This document shows, piece by piece, positions 7,633 to 15,134 of a stretch of 52,912 bases of DNA. Below the pieces are notes generated by a model. It made no database searches. It had not been told where the DNA came from and worked only from the letters and a program-made list of their open reading frames with translations. The stretch's first letter is position 1. Each line of letters begins with the position of its first letter. The position numbers and the translations under genes are program-made. Source of the DNA: an uncultured Lachnobacterium sp. (GTDB taxonomy: Bacteria; Bacillota; Clostridia; Lachnospirales; Lachnospiraceae); the NCBI GenBank assembly GCA_900546625.1, contig URDU01000018.1:1-52912 (forward strand), given 5' to 3'.

Positions 7633-8706
7633 TTGGAAGAAAGAAACGGAAGTTTTCTTCCAGAACTCCCCTACACTAACAGGGGAGTAATACGACAGAA
7701 AGAAGAATTAAGTGCCTTGATAGATTGGTGTCAGATAACCATTAAAGAAGTTCCGTTAGAAGCGGTCATAGAAGATGTGCTGAGAATACCTATGGAACTT
7801 ATGACGGTAACAGGCTATGAAAAAGGGATTGCAGGACATGAGGTTGTGGCAATCTTCGATAATATCAAGGTGCTAAAGCCGACAGGAAATGCACAGTATC
7901 AAGGCTTTCAGATTTTAATGAGCGGGAAAGGCTGTCGCAACTATGAAAATTTTTTACAACTCAATGAGGAAACATGGTTTGATTTCTTAAACAGAGTTTG
8001 TCAGTATCATATCAATTTTCCTCGGATTGATTTGGCGATAGACGACAGAAAACCGTATTTGAGTATTCCCGATTTGATTATACGGACAAAAGAGGGATTG
8101 CTTTCTACAAAACTAAGAGATATAGATTTTCACGACTCAGGAGAATTGAAAGAGGAAGTGTTTCAGAGTAAAGGTGGCAGTCTTTATCTCGGCAGTTCAG
8201 CCAGCAATTTGAGATTGGTATTTTATGAAAAAGGATATGAACAGAATAAAAAGTATGGAATAGAATTAGATGAAAATTGGAACAGATATGAATTGAGATT
8301 TCGGCAGGAAATGGCAGTAAGTGTAGTACAGGAATTATTGAGATATAGAGATGTGGCAGGACTGGCAATGGAAGTATTGAACAGCAAAATACGATTTTTA
8401 GAAAAGCCGACAGACAGCACGACAACACGAAAAAGACTTTATCCAACCTATAAAGCATGGGCGGAATTGATGAAAGACATAGGCAAGGTGAAACTTACTA
8501 TGCAACCACAGAAGAAAAGTTTACAAAAGGTGTGGGAGTGGCTAGAAAAGTATGTTGCACCGTCTTTGAAACTGTTTGCAGAGGTTGGAAAAATAGAGCA
8601 GAGAGATTATATTGGTAATCTTATAGCAAATGGAAAAATGAATATCACACAAAAGCAGTTGTATGATGATTATATAAAAGCAAGAAAATTAGGCGAAAGG
8701 GGGTAA
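7633..8706 (+). CDS. Relaxase / rolling-circle replication initiator, MobT-NicK (Rep_trans) type
   Basis: 357 residues if started at TTG 7633, which stands 10 nt after AGGAGG; a TTG at 7624 is too close. It is related to Tn916 Orf20 and ICEBs1 NicK, which nick oriT and stay bound to the 5' end through a tyrosine. Visible family stretches are IDWCQIT near 31, FPRIDLAIDD near 130, GSLYLGSSASNLRLVFYEKG near 182-201 and NWNRYELRFR near 216. I do not assign the nicking tyrosine. The predicted oriT lies inside its own 5' coding region. The next gene begins 4 nt after the stop, so it forms an operon with the excisionase. Confidence 0.87.
   Translation: MEERNGSFLPELPYTNRGVIRQKEELSALIDWCQITIKEVPLEAVIEDVLRIPMELMTVTGYEKGIAGHEVVAIFDNIKVLKPTGNAQYQGFQILMSGKGCRNYENFLQLNEETWFDFLNRVCQYHINFPRIDLAIDDRKPYLSIPDLIIRTKEGLLSTKLRDIDFHDSGELKEEVFQSKGGSLYLGSSASNLRLVFYEKGYEQNKKYGIELDENWNRYELRFRQEMAVSVVQELLRYRDVAGLAMEVLNSKIRFLEKPTDSTTTRKRLYPTYKAWAELMKDIGKVKLTMQPQKKSLQKVWEWLEKYVAPSLKLFAEVGKIEQRDYIGNLIANGKMNITQKQLYDDYIKARKLGERG
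7665..7688 (+). other. Predicted oriT/nic site, ICEBs1/Tn916 type
   Basis: A 24-nt inverted repeat: ACTCCCC (7665-7671), centre TACACTAAC (7672-7680), AGGGGAGT (7681-7688). From memory the ICEBs1 oriT has the same layout, ACCCCCC and AGGGGGGT arms around a centre ending in CTAAC, and lies at the 5' end of nicK just as here. By that comparison 20 of 24 positions agree. Confidence 0.8.
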
Positions 8707-8710
8707 TCGT

Positions 8711-8890
8711 ATCGAGAAAGCACTACTAAATATAAATGAATTTTGTGAGTATATGGGGATTGGGAAAACAAAGGCAAGAGAATTGTTGAACAATCCTAAA
8801 AATAGATTTACAGTACGCATAGGTAATCGGTTGTATGCAAATAAGAAATTACTTGATGAATGGCTGGAATATCAATGTAAAAGGGCTTGA
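8711..8890 (+). CDS. Excisionase-like small DNA-binding protein, apparently non-ATG start
   Basis: An open frame between relaxase and integrase encodes about 59 residues with a winged-helix/MerR-like excisionase pattern: LLNINEFCEYMGIGKTKARE, then FTVRIGNRLYANKKLLDEWL. No ATG, GTG or TTG lies where the domain begins. The first in-frame ATG (8754) would remove half of the first helix-turn-helix. GAAAGGGGG at 8695-8703 is correctly spaced for the ATC at 8711, so I mark that codon as the likely start. By position and size it should be the Xis that directs the integrase toward excision. Confidence 0.65.
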   Translation: MEKALLNINEFCEYMGIGKTKARELLNNPKNRFTVRIGNRLYANKKLLDEWLEYQCKRA

Positions 8891-8973
8891 AAAGAAAATG
8901 AGGTGTCGATATAATGAAAATTGAAATATTTACTTTACCATATTTCTTTCAGTAGAAGAAAGGAAAGTTTGGT

Positions 8974-10176
8974 ATGGGTAAAGATTTAAAGGGCAAGGAA
9001 CTCGGTAAGGGAATTTCACAGAGAGCAGACGGACGCTATATTGCAAGATTTACAAGCAAAACAGGGAAACGTAAAACGCTTTATGATTTTAAACTGAATG
9101 AATTAAAACGGAAGTTACGAGAAGCGGTTTATGAAGATGAACATGGTTTGAATGGCAATGGCGAAAGTATCACTTTAAACGCATGGTATGTAACGTGGAC
9201 AGAGTTGTATAAGAAGAAAACAGTCAAAATGACTACGATATATAAAAACCACAGTTACTACAATTCAAGAGTGAAGAACTCTATCGGAAAGATGTATTTG
9301 CAGGACATTAAAACATATCACGTTCAGAAGTTTTTGAATGATTTGATAGACAGCGGTCTTGCACATGGAACGGTATCGAATATCAGATTTATGATAAGCG
9401 ATATGCTTGACAAAGCGGTGTTGAGCGAATACATTAGAAAAAATCCCTGTATCGGTGTGGAGATGCCAAAAGAAGTGAAAAAGGAAAGGCGTGTATTAAC
9501 AAAAGAGGAACAGGAGAAATTTTTTACATTTGCTTCTTCCTATATACACATCAATGTGCTGAAATTTGCTGTGACAACAGGTTGTCGGATTGGAGAAGTG
9601 CTTGGACTGAAATGGGAAGATTGTGACTTTGGAAAAAGAGAAATTACAATCAATAAGACAATCCATTATTCAAAGGCTTCCAGTCCCGTTGAGGGTTCAA
9701 AGTTTTTCTATACGACCGCAAAAACCATATCCAGTAATCGTGTCATTCCTATGACAGATGAAGTGTATGAGATTTTGCAAAATCAGAAGATAAAGCAGAC
9801 GGAACAAAAGATGTGGAAACGCTCGATATGGAGACAGCATAAAGAATTTCAAAATTTGGTATTTACCTGTTCGGACGGTTCACCGGTTTACTATTACAAC
9901 GTCAATAGTGCAATCAAAGACTATGTAGCGAAAATCAACGTGATAGAGATTGAACTGGCAAAGGAAGAAAAGAGAGAGCCGAAGATATTTGAACTGTTTA
10001 CCTGTCATACCCTGCGACATACATATGCTACAAGGTGTTATGAAAATGGAGTAGACCAACAGGTAGTGCAGAAACTTTTAGGTCATTCCACGTTGGCAAT
10101 GACAACTGATTTATACACGCATGTTTCAGAAGAAAAGAAAAAAGAAGAAGTAGCTGAACTGAAAATATTGGCTTAA
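8974..10176 (+). CDS. int: Tyrosine recombinase integrase, Tn916 type
   Basis: 400 residues. The N-terminal arm-binding domain (about 1-60) contains RADGRYIARF and TGKRKTLYDF, typical of Tn916-type integrases; a SAM-like core-binding domain spans roughly 65-165; the catalytic domain follows. Catalytic residues: Arg205 (GCRIGEVLGLKW), Lys250 (TAKTISSNR), His345 and Arg348 (CHTLRHTYATR), His371 (LLGHSTLAMT) and nucleophile Tyr381 (TDLYTHV). AGAAAGGAAAG precedes the ATG. A 13-codon open frame at 8914-8955 lies just upstream and may be a leader. The gene ends beside two right-end arm sites and 84 nt before attR. Confidence 0.95.
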   Translation: MGKDLKGKELGKGISQRADGRYIARFTSKTGKRKTLYDFKLNELKRKLREAVYEDEHGLNGNGESITLNAWYVTWTELYKKKTVKMTTIYKNHSYYNSRVKNSIGKMYLQDIKTYHVQKFLNDLIDSGLAHGTVSNIRFMISDMLDKAVLSEYIRKNPCIGVEMPKEVKKERRVLTKEEQEKFFTFASSYIHINVLKFAVTTGCRIGEVLGLKWEDCDFGKREITINKTIHYSKASSPVEGSKFFYTTAKTISSNRVIPMTDEVYEILQNQKIKQTEQKMWKRSIWRQHKEFQNLVFTCSDGSPVYYYNVNSAIKDYVAKINVIEIELAKEEKREPKIFELFTCHTLRHTYATRCYENGVDQQVVQKLLGHSTLAMTTDLYTHVSEEKKKEEVAELKILA

Positions 10177-10179
10177 AAT

Positions 10180-10199
10180 TGGAGTAAAAATGGAGTAAA
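10180..10199 (+). repeat. Right-end integrase arm sites, two copies of TGGAGTAAA
   Basis: Copies at 10180-10188 and 10191-10199, starts 11 nt apart, in the same orientation as the three at the left end. Confidence 0.7.
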
Positions 10200-10259
10200 T
10201 CAGAAGATAGATAGCGAAAAACAGCGTAAAATCAACGTTTTCAAGTGGATATAAACATT

Positions 10260-10271
10260 GTAATGAAATAA
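10260..10271 (+). repeat. attR core
   Basis: GTAATGAAATAA, identical to the leuS terminus. Similarity continues leftward into the element: the 20 nt ending here differ from the leuS end at two positions only, both C/T changes at third codon positions of leuS. Confidence 0.8.
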
Positions 10272-10336
10272 AAATTCACCCGGTATTTTGCACAGCCATT
10301 AAATGGCCGGCAGAATACCGGGTGATTTTATTTTTT
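10271..10336. terminator. Bidirectional terminator, originally that of leuS
   Basis: CACCCGGTATT (10277-10287) pairs with AATACCGGGTG (10314-10324), with T-rich runs on both sides; an inner GCC/GGC pair is also possible. It stands between attR and the leftward gene at 10328, so before insertion it would have ended both leuS and that gene. Confidence 0.85.
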
Positions 10337-11089
10337 GAGCACATGGGGCGGAAGTGACGGATCGCTTCCGCGGAGCTTCTGCATACCGCGCTGGATCGCA
10401 TCTTTGGAATTCTTCCAGTCGGCATCTTTGTTTTTATAATCGTATTTTTCTATAAACCATGCTACATCATCATAGATATGCTTCATGTTTTCCTGCATCA
10501 TTGGAAGCACTATGTCATAAAATTCTTTTCGTTTCTCACCTTTTAAATATGTATCAGCACCCTCAAGCACCACCTTCAGGTGGTCAAGACAGAAGCCCTT
10601 TGTATTTTTTAGCTTTTCTTTTATTTCAGGGTCCTTTTCATACATAGTGAAGAAGGTCTTCATGTATGCATTGAAGGTCTTGTTTACACTGTCACATATA
10701 AAGCAGGTTGATTCACGCTTGTTAATCCAGTCCACGATGGAATTGGAGGATATGTTTGCTTTTTTGAAAAGCCCTCCCTTTTGCACTGAATCAGGCTTGA
10801 AGCTCTTAAATTCCTTGTCCATTTCCTCAATATGGCGCATGTACATGGTCTTTAGAATCCAGGCATTTCCGAGTGAATTGCCATAGTCAAACATCTTCTT
10901 GAAATGTGCACGGCAGAAGCCCTCCTTATCGGTCATGTCACGGATATCGGCCTCCATGTAAGAGGCTCCGTGGCCGAGTACGAAATCCATGACGTGATCC
11001 TCGGTGCGCTTTTCTATATAGCAGAAGGGACATTCACCGGCATTGTCAAAGGCATCTGATATGGGAATTGTGTGTATCTGTTCTTTCAA
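10328..11089 (-). CDS. DUF6062-type protein with two CxxC/CxxH zinc modules
   Basis: 253 residues, function unknown. Two copies of the same cysteine pattern are visible: Cys20-x2-Cys23 followed by Cys59-x2-His62, and Cys129-x2-Cys132 followed by Cys167-x2-His170. Gap lengths are nearly equal (35 and 34 residues), which suggests an internal duplication and two zinc sites; FCRAHF and FCLDHL are the matching second halves. The start is TTG at 11089 behind GGAGG. It lies 30 nt after the LysR gene on the same strand, so the two are likely one transcript. No signal peptide or membrane segment, so probably cytoplasmic. Confidence 0.75.
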   Translation of the reverse strand: MKEQIHTIPISDAFDNAGECPFCYIEKRTEDHVMDFVLGHGASYMEADIRDMTDKEGFCRAHFKKMFDYGNSLGNAWILKTMYMRHIEEMDKEFKSFKPDSVQKGGLFKKANISSNSIVDWINKRESTCFICDSVNKTFNAYMKTFFTMYEKDPEIKEKLKNTKGFCLDHLKVVLEGADTYLKGEKRKEFYDIVLPMMQENMKHIYDDVAWFIEKYDYKNKDADWKNSKDAIQRGMQKLRGSDPSLPPHVLKK

Positions 11090-11119
11090 GGTAATACCTC
11101 CGGGGTTGTATTTTGTGAT

Positions 11120-12025
11120 TTAAAAATCCTCTGGTGTGTAACTCTCGTAAAACTTGATAAATGTCTGCAGAGAGGTGGAAAGCTTTGATGACTCCTTGTA
11201 TGCAAAGCCGACCTCACGCTTGTGGATTGGTATGCCGAGAGGAATTTCAATCAGGGTACCGTCTGCAAGCTCCTTTGAAACTATGCTCTTTATGACGCAG
11301 GCTACGCCTACACCTATTTTGGCAAAGTCGATGAGCAGGTCCATATTTGATATATCTATTGAGTCCTTTACGTGTATCTGGTTCTCCTGCAGATAATCGT
11401 CAATATATTTACGTGTCATATTGCCTTTATCGAGAAGCATGAGAGTGGAGTTTTGTAAAATCTCGCTTTTTTTGACACCGCGGGCACTTAAGTTGCGCAG
11501 ATAGTCCTTTGTGGTGACAAATATATCCTCAATATTGTCCAGATAATAGAAATTGAAGGTCTTAAGGGACGTCGGTTTTCCAATCAGGCCTATATCGATC
11601 TTGTCCTCATCGAGGAGCTTTAAGGTCTCGTTTGTGGACTGGCATTCGATGGAAATGCTTATATGAGGATTTCTGTGTATGAATTCCTTGAGATATGGCA
11701 AAAGCATGTATTTGCAGAGCGTTGAGCTGACACCGATCTTAAGCTGGCCGACACCAAGCTCTATTGAGCGTTTCAGCTTTTCCTCACCCTCATTTAATGC
11801 CTCGAAGGCCTCGCTTACATGATCATAAAGAAGCCTGCCCTCATCGGTTAAGACGACACCTCTGGAGCTTCTGGAAAAAAGCTTGCATTCCAGTCCATCC
11901 TCGAGCTTTTGGATTGACTTGCTGATGGCAGGCTGGCTGATATAGAGCTCCTTGGCTGCCTTTGATATATTGCCGGCATTGGCGACAGTATAAAAAATCC
12001 AGTAAGATGAGAGATTCTGGTTCAT
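11120..12025 (-). CDS. LysR-family transcriptional regulator, divergent from leuCD
   Basis: 301 residues: N-terminal winged helix (about 1-62, with AGNISKAAKELYISQPAISK as the recognition region) and the C-terminal effector-binding domain (ELGVGQLKIGVSSTLCKYML onward). AGGAGG precedes the ATG. Divergent placement from leuC with a TACCAT-N11-ATGGTA element between them is the classic arrangement for a LysR regulator acting on its neighbour. Regulation of leuCD is inferred; the effector is unknown. The zinc-module gene downstream probably shares its transcript. Confidence 0.88.
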   Translation of the reverse strand: MNQNLSSYWIFYTVANAGNISKAAKELYISQPAISKSIQKLEDGLECKLFSRSSRGVVLTDEGRLLYDHVSEAFEALNEGEEKLKRSIELGVGQLKIGVSSTLCKYMLLPYLKEFIHRNPHISISIECQSTNETLKLLDEDKIDIGLIGKPTSLKTFNFYYLDNIEDIFVTTKDYLRNLSARGVKKSEILQNSTLMLLDKGNMTRKYIDDYLQENQIHVKDSIDISNMDLLIDFAKIGVGVACVIKSIVSKELADGTLIEIPLGIPIHKREVGFAYKESSKLSTSLQTFIKFYESYTPEDF

Positions 12026-12074
12026 TTGTACCTCCTGTGGTTTTGTACTTTTAATGGGCTGTAATCGTTGTTTG

Positions 12075-12184
12075 TCACACTAAGGTGTGAACAGTAACAA
12101 ATTTAGGTTTATTATACCATGAGATTTAGTTATGGTAAATATGTTTATTATGTATTTTTATTATGGTAAATCATATGTTATGAT
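12075..12184. promoter_or_regulatory. lysR-leuC divergent control region
   Basis: TACCAT (12115-12120)-N11-ATGGTA (12132-12137) is an inverted repeat with LysR-site geometry. TTATGGTAAAT occurs at 12130-12140 and again at 12161-12171, 31 nt apart (three turns). TATGAT at 12179-12184 is a leuC -10 candidate with only a poor -35, fitting activator dependence. TCACAC-TAAG-GTGTGA (12075-12090) is a further inverted repeat on the lysR side. Confidence 0.55.
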
Positions 12185-12285
12185 GTCTACAGTAAACTTG
12201 ATTCAGATACAATCATAAAGAGCAGAAAAGGAAAAGTCTGAAATGAGGGTTATTACAATAATTTATATGCTAGGAGGATATAAGC

Positions 12286-13548
12286 ATGGGAATGACAATG
12301 ACGCAGAAGATTCTTGCTGCACACGCAGGCCTTGACTCTGTCAGTGCAGGACAGCTCATTGAGGCTGATTTAGACCTTGTGCTTGGAAACGACATTACCT
12401 CACCTGTAGCGATTCATGAGATCGACAAGATGAAGGTGGAGGGAGTGTTCAATAAAGATAAAATCGCACTCGTTATGGATCACTTTGCACCAAACAAGGA
12501 CATCAAGTCCGCAGAGCACTGCAAATGTGTTCGTGAGTTTGCCTGCAAGAACGAGATTACAAATTACTTTGATGTAGGAAAAATGGGCATTGAGCATGCA
12601 CTTTTACCTGAGCAGGGACTTACCGTGGCAGGTGATGTGATTATCGGAGCAGATTCGCATACATGTACATACGGAGCTTTAGGAGCCTTCTCTACAGGTG
12701 TGGGAAGCACTGATATGGCAGCAGGAATGGCTACAGGCAAGGCTTGGTTTAAGGTGCCTTCTGCTATCAAGTTCAATATCGTCGGAAAACCTGCTGAGTG
12801 GATCAGCGGTAAGGACGTCATCCTTCATATCATCGGTATGATTGGTGTGGACGGAGCTCTTTACAAGTCAATGGAGTTTGTCGGAGAGGGACTTAAATAC
12901 CTTTCTATGGACGACAGATTTACTATCGCCAATATGGCAATCGAGGCCGGCGGCAAGAATGGTATCTTCCCTGTAGATGACCTCACAAGAGAGTACATGA
13001 AGGAGCATTCAAAGCGTCCGTTCACAGAGTATGAGGCTGATAGTGATGCAGAGTATGATGAGGAGTATACAATTGACCTTAGCACACTTAAGTCTACAGT
13101 TTCATTCCCACATCTGCCTGACAACACACGTACCATCGATGAGGTAGGAGATGTGAAGATTGACCAGGTAGTAATCGGTTCATGTACCAACGGCCGTATG
13201 GATGATCTGCGTATTGCAGCAAAGATTCTTGAGGGTAAAAAGGTTGCGGACGGTATCAGGGTTATCGTGATTCCTGCCACACAAAAGATTTATCTTCAGG
13301 CCATGGAAGAGGGACTTCTTAAGACATTTATCGAGGCAGGTGCCATCGTGAGCACACCTACCTGCGGACCATGTCTTGGCGGATACATGGGAGTGCTCGC
13401 TGAGGGCGAGAGATGCGTATCTACCACAAACCGTAACTTTGTCGGACGTATGGGGCATGTGGATTCTGAGGTTTATCTGGCAAGCCCTGCTGTTGCAGCG
13501 GCAAGTGCCATCACAGGTAAGATTTCAGGACCAAAGGATGTTATGTAA
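12286..13548 (+). CDS. leuC: 3-isopropylmalate dehydratase large subunit (type 2)
   Basis: Aconitase-family subunit that isomerises 2- to 3-isopropylmalate in leucine synthesis, working with leuD. At 420 residues it belongs to the shorter LeuC/HacA type rather than the ~466-residue enterobacterial type. The 4Fe-4S ligands are visible as Cys300 (SCTNGR), Cys360 and Cys363 (TCGPC). [15 protein letters not shown] near 121 is the usual substrate-side stretch. AGGAGG precedes the ATG. leuD follows after 17 nt. leuA and leuB are not in this window. A homoaconitase-like or aconitase-like activity cannot be excluded for this subtype. Confidence 0.92.
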   Translation: MGMTMTQKILAAHAGLDSVSAGQLIEADLDLVLGNDITSPVAIHEIDKMKVEGVFNKDKIALVMDHFAPNKDIKSAEHCKCVREFACKNEITNYFDVGKMGIEHALLPEQGLTVAGDVIIGADSHTCTYGALGAFSTGVGSTDMAAGMATGKAWFKVPSAIKFNIVGKPAEWISGKDVILHIIGMIGVDGALYKSMEFVGEGLKYLSMDDRFTIANMAIEAGGKNGIFPVDDLTREYMKEHSKRPFTEYEADSDAEYDEEYTIDLSTLKSTVSFPHLPDNTRTIDEVGDVKIDQVVIGSCTNGRMDDLRIAAKILEGKKVADGIRVIVIPATQKIYLQAMEEGLLKTFIEAGAIVSTPTCGPCLGGYMGVLAEGERCVSTTNRNFVGRMGHVDSEVYLASPAVAAASAITGKISGPKDVM

Positions 13549-13565
13549 AGATTGGAGGAATCACA

Positions 13566-14054
13566 ATGAAAGCAGCACACGGTTGTGTATTTAAATATGG
13601 AGATAATGTCGATACAGATGTAATCATTCCTGCAAGATATCTGAATTCTTCTGATCCTAAGGAGCTTGCAACACACTGCATGGAGGATATCGACAAGGAT
13701 TTTGTAAATAATGTAAAGGCCGGAGATATCATGGTAGCCAACAAGAACTTCGGCTGTGGTTCATCAAGAGAGCATGCACCGATTGCTATCAAGGCAGCAG
13801 GCGTAAGCTGTGTTATCGCAGAGACATTTGCTAGAATTTTCTACAGAAATGCAATCAATATAGGTCTTCCTATTATCGAGTGTCCTGAGGCAGCAAAGGC
13901 AATAAATGCCGGTGATGAGGTGACTGTGGACTTTGATTCGGGTATCATCACAGATGAGACAACAGGAGAGAAGTTTAAGGGACAGGCGTTCCCACCGTTC
14001 ATGCAGAAGATTATCGACTGCGAGGGTCTTGTAAACTATATAAATCAGAAATAA
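13566..14054 (+). CDS. leuD: 3-isopropylmalate dehydratase small subunit (type 2)
   Basis: 162 residues, the swivelling domain of the isomerase that closes on the LeuC iron-sulfur site. [15 protein letters not shown] near the N-terminus and [12 protein letters not shown] near 60 are the family signatures. The length matches type 2 small subunits (type 1 is about 200). GGAGGAATCAC precedes the ATG, and a strong terminator follows, so leuCD is a closed two-gene unit. Confidence 0.94.
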   Translation: MKAAHGCVFKYGDNVDTDVIIPARYLNSSDPKELATHCMEDIDKDFVNNVKAGDIMVANKNFGCGSSREHAPIAIKAAGVSCVIAETFARIFYRNAINIGLPIIECPEAAKAINAGDEVTVDFDSGIITDETTGEKFKGQAFPPFMQKIIDCEGLVNYINQK

Positions 14055-14085
14055 CATGGATATATGCTTAGTTATATTCTGTGTA

Positions 14086-14123
14086 AAAACTTCCCGTGGA
14101 AAGAACAACACGGGAAGTTTTTC
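14086..14123 (+). terminator. Terminator after leuD
   Basis: ACTTCCCGTG (14089-14098) pairs perfectly with CACGGGAAGT (14109-14118), flanked by A and T runs; probably also stops leftward transcription from the gene at 14157. Confidence 0.9.
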
Positions 14124-14156
14124 ATAATATGTATTATCGGGATTATCAGGCTTGTT

Positions 14157-14951
14157 TTAGGTTATGGCTTCAAGATATTTTACGAACTTATCGGAAATGC
14201 TGACAGTAGTGTAGATGTCGGCATATTCACTGGCAGAAATGCTTTCTATATAGTTTTCATGATAGTTTTTTAAAAGACCATGTGCATGTGCCATATCCAC
14301 TGCCTTATTGTAGGCGATGGCGGCTCTTTCTATGGTGCTGTAGGTTCCTATGACAAAATTGCCGTTTACGTGTATGCGCGTTTTGTATTTGTCGAGCCCG
14401 GCTGTTTTGACAATCTCCACACCGTGGTATGGGTTTAGCAGCTTGATGTTTTCGTAGCGCATGTCGGTGGAATCGTTGTTTACGAATACATAGTCCCGCC
14501 CGCAAACCGCATGGGGCTGTATGCCATAGCGGCTAAGAAGAGTGACCTGCATGCCGTAGTCATTGACGTACAGATGTCCCTGCCGTCTTAGTATGCGGTG
14601 CTCTGAGTAGTAGAACAGGTCATCTATATCGAACTTGAGCTCGCACGATATATCCATGTAGTAGCTGAAATAGTTTTTGCGCAGATATATGGGAGTCTTT
14701 ATGTACATGCCGTTGTCCCGGTAGTTAATCAGTGTGACAATCTTGTCAAAGGCCAGGGCATATGTGTGATAAAATGAGTCTTCAATGCTGTCATGACTAT
14801 TTAGTATGGATGCAGCAGCAGAGTAGGCGCGGCCGGCTTCAGGCTCACTTTCGTAGCTTCCGAGGCTTATATGTTTATTTTTATAGGTGATACTGGAGCG
14901 GTAATACAGTGTTTTGTCCTTTTTTGTTGCGGTGTAAACTCCTTGCAGCAT
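14157..14951 (-). CDS. AP2-like / degenerate HNH / AP2-like DNA-binding protein
   Basis: 264 residues. Two AP2-like segments are visible: about 4-50 (YYRSSITYKNKHISLGSY, then EAGRAYSAAASI) and about 178-226 (YKTRIHVNGNFVIGTYST, then ERAAIAYNKAVDMAH). Between them, around 150-175, a stretch ending in NNDSTDMRYENIKLLN resembles the tail of an HNH endonuclease, but the catalytic His expected before the Asp/Asn-rich loop is absent (VFVNND). This looks like a homing-endonuclease relative that has kept DNA-binding and lost cleavage, free-standing and not in an intron. A regulatory role is inference. AAAGGGA precedes the ATG. Confidence 0.65.
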   Translation of the reverse strand: MLQGVYTATKKDKTLYYRSSITYKNKHISLGSYESEPEAGRAYSAAASILNSHDSIEDSFYHTYALAFDKIVTLINYRDNGMYIKTPIYLRKNYFSYYMDISCELKFDIDDLFYYSEHRILRRQGHLYVNDYGMQVTLLSRYGIQPHAVCGRDYVFVNNDSTDMRYENIKLLNPYHGVEIVKTAGLDKYKTRIHVNGNFVIGTYSTIERAAIAYNKAVDMAHAHGLLKNYHENYIESISASEYADIYTTVSISDKFVKYLEAIT

Positions 14952-15027
14952 AGATATATATAGTCCCTTTCGTGTATATTTTGGTACTGTTTATTAAAAC
15001 ATTTATATAATTGTAGCATTTTTGTTA

Positions 15028-15056
15028 TTGATTTGATATATGAAATTTATTATACT
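15028..15056 (+). promoter_or_regulatory. thrC promoter
   Basis: TTGATT (15028-15033)-N17-TATACT (15051-15056). Confidence 0.6.
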
Positions 15057-15134
15057 ATATAGGAAAATAATTGTCTGCATATTTGATGAGGCAATACGGA
15101 TTTAGAAAAGATAAAAAGAGAAATGAGGTAAAAA

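Larger units (their letters stand above)
4456..10271 (+). mobile_element. Integrative mobilizable element in the leuS 3' end, with class D beta-lactamase cargo
   Basis: About 5.8 kb bounded by a 12-bp direct repeat GTAATGAAATAA (4456-4467 and 10260-10271). Contents in order: beta-lactamase lipoprotein, membrane protein, leftward repressor, YdcP-like protein, MobT/NicK-type relaxase with an internal oriT, excisionase, tyrosine integrase. Repeats TGGAGTAAA occur at both ends, as expected for integrase arm sites. No FtsK-like coupling protein, VirB4 or other conjugation gene is present, so it should be mobilized by a helper of the Tn916/ICEBs1 type. To its right lies a terminator that would naturally follow leuS, which supports insertion between leuS and its terminator. 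The cargo is visibly more AT-rich than the backbone. The boundary is inferred from the repeat. Confidence 0.88.

Noticed and set aside
8914..8955. 13-codon frame MKIEIFTLPYFFQ between excisionase and integrase
   Set aside because: It has a passable ribosome site but is too short to support; noted only as a possible leader.
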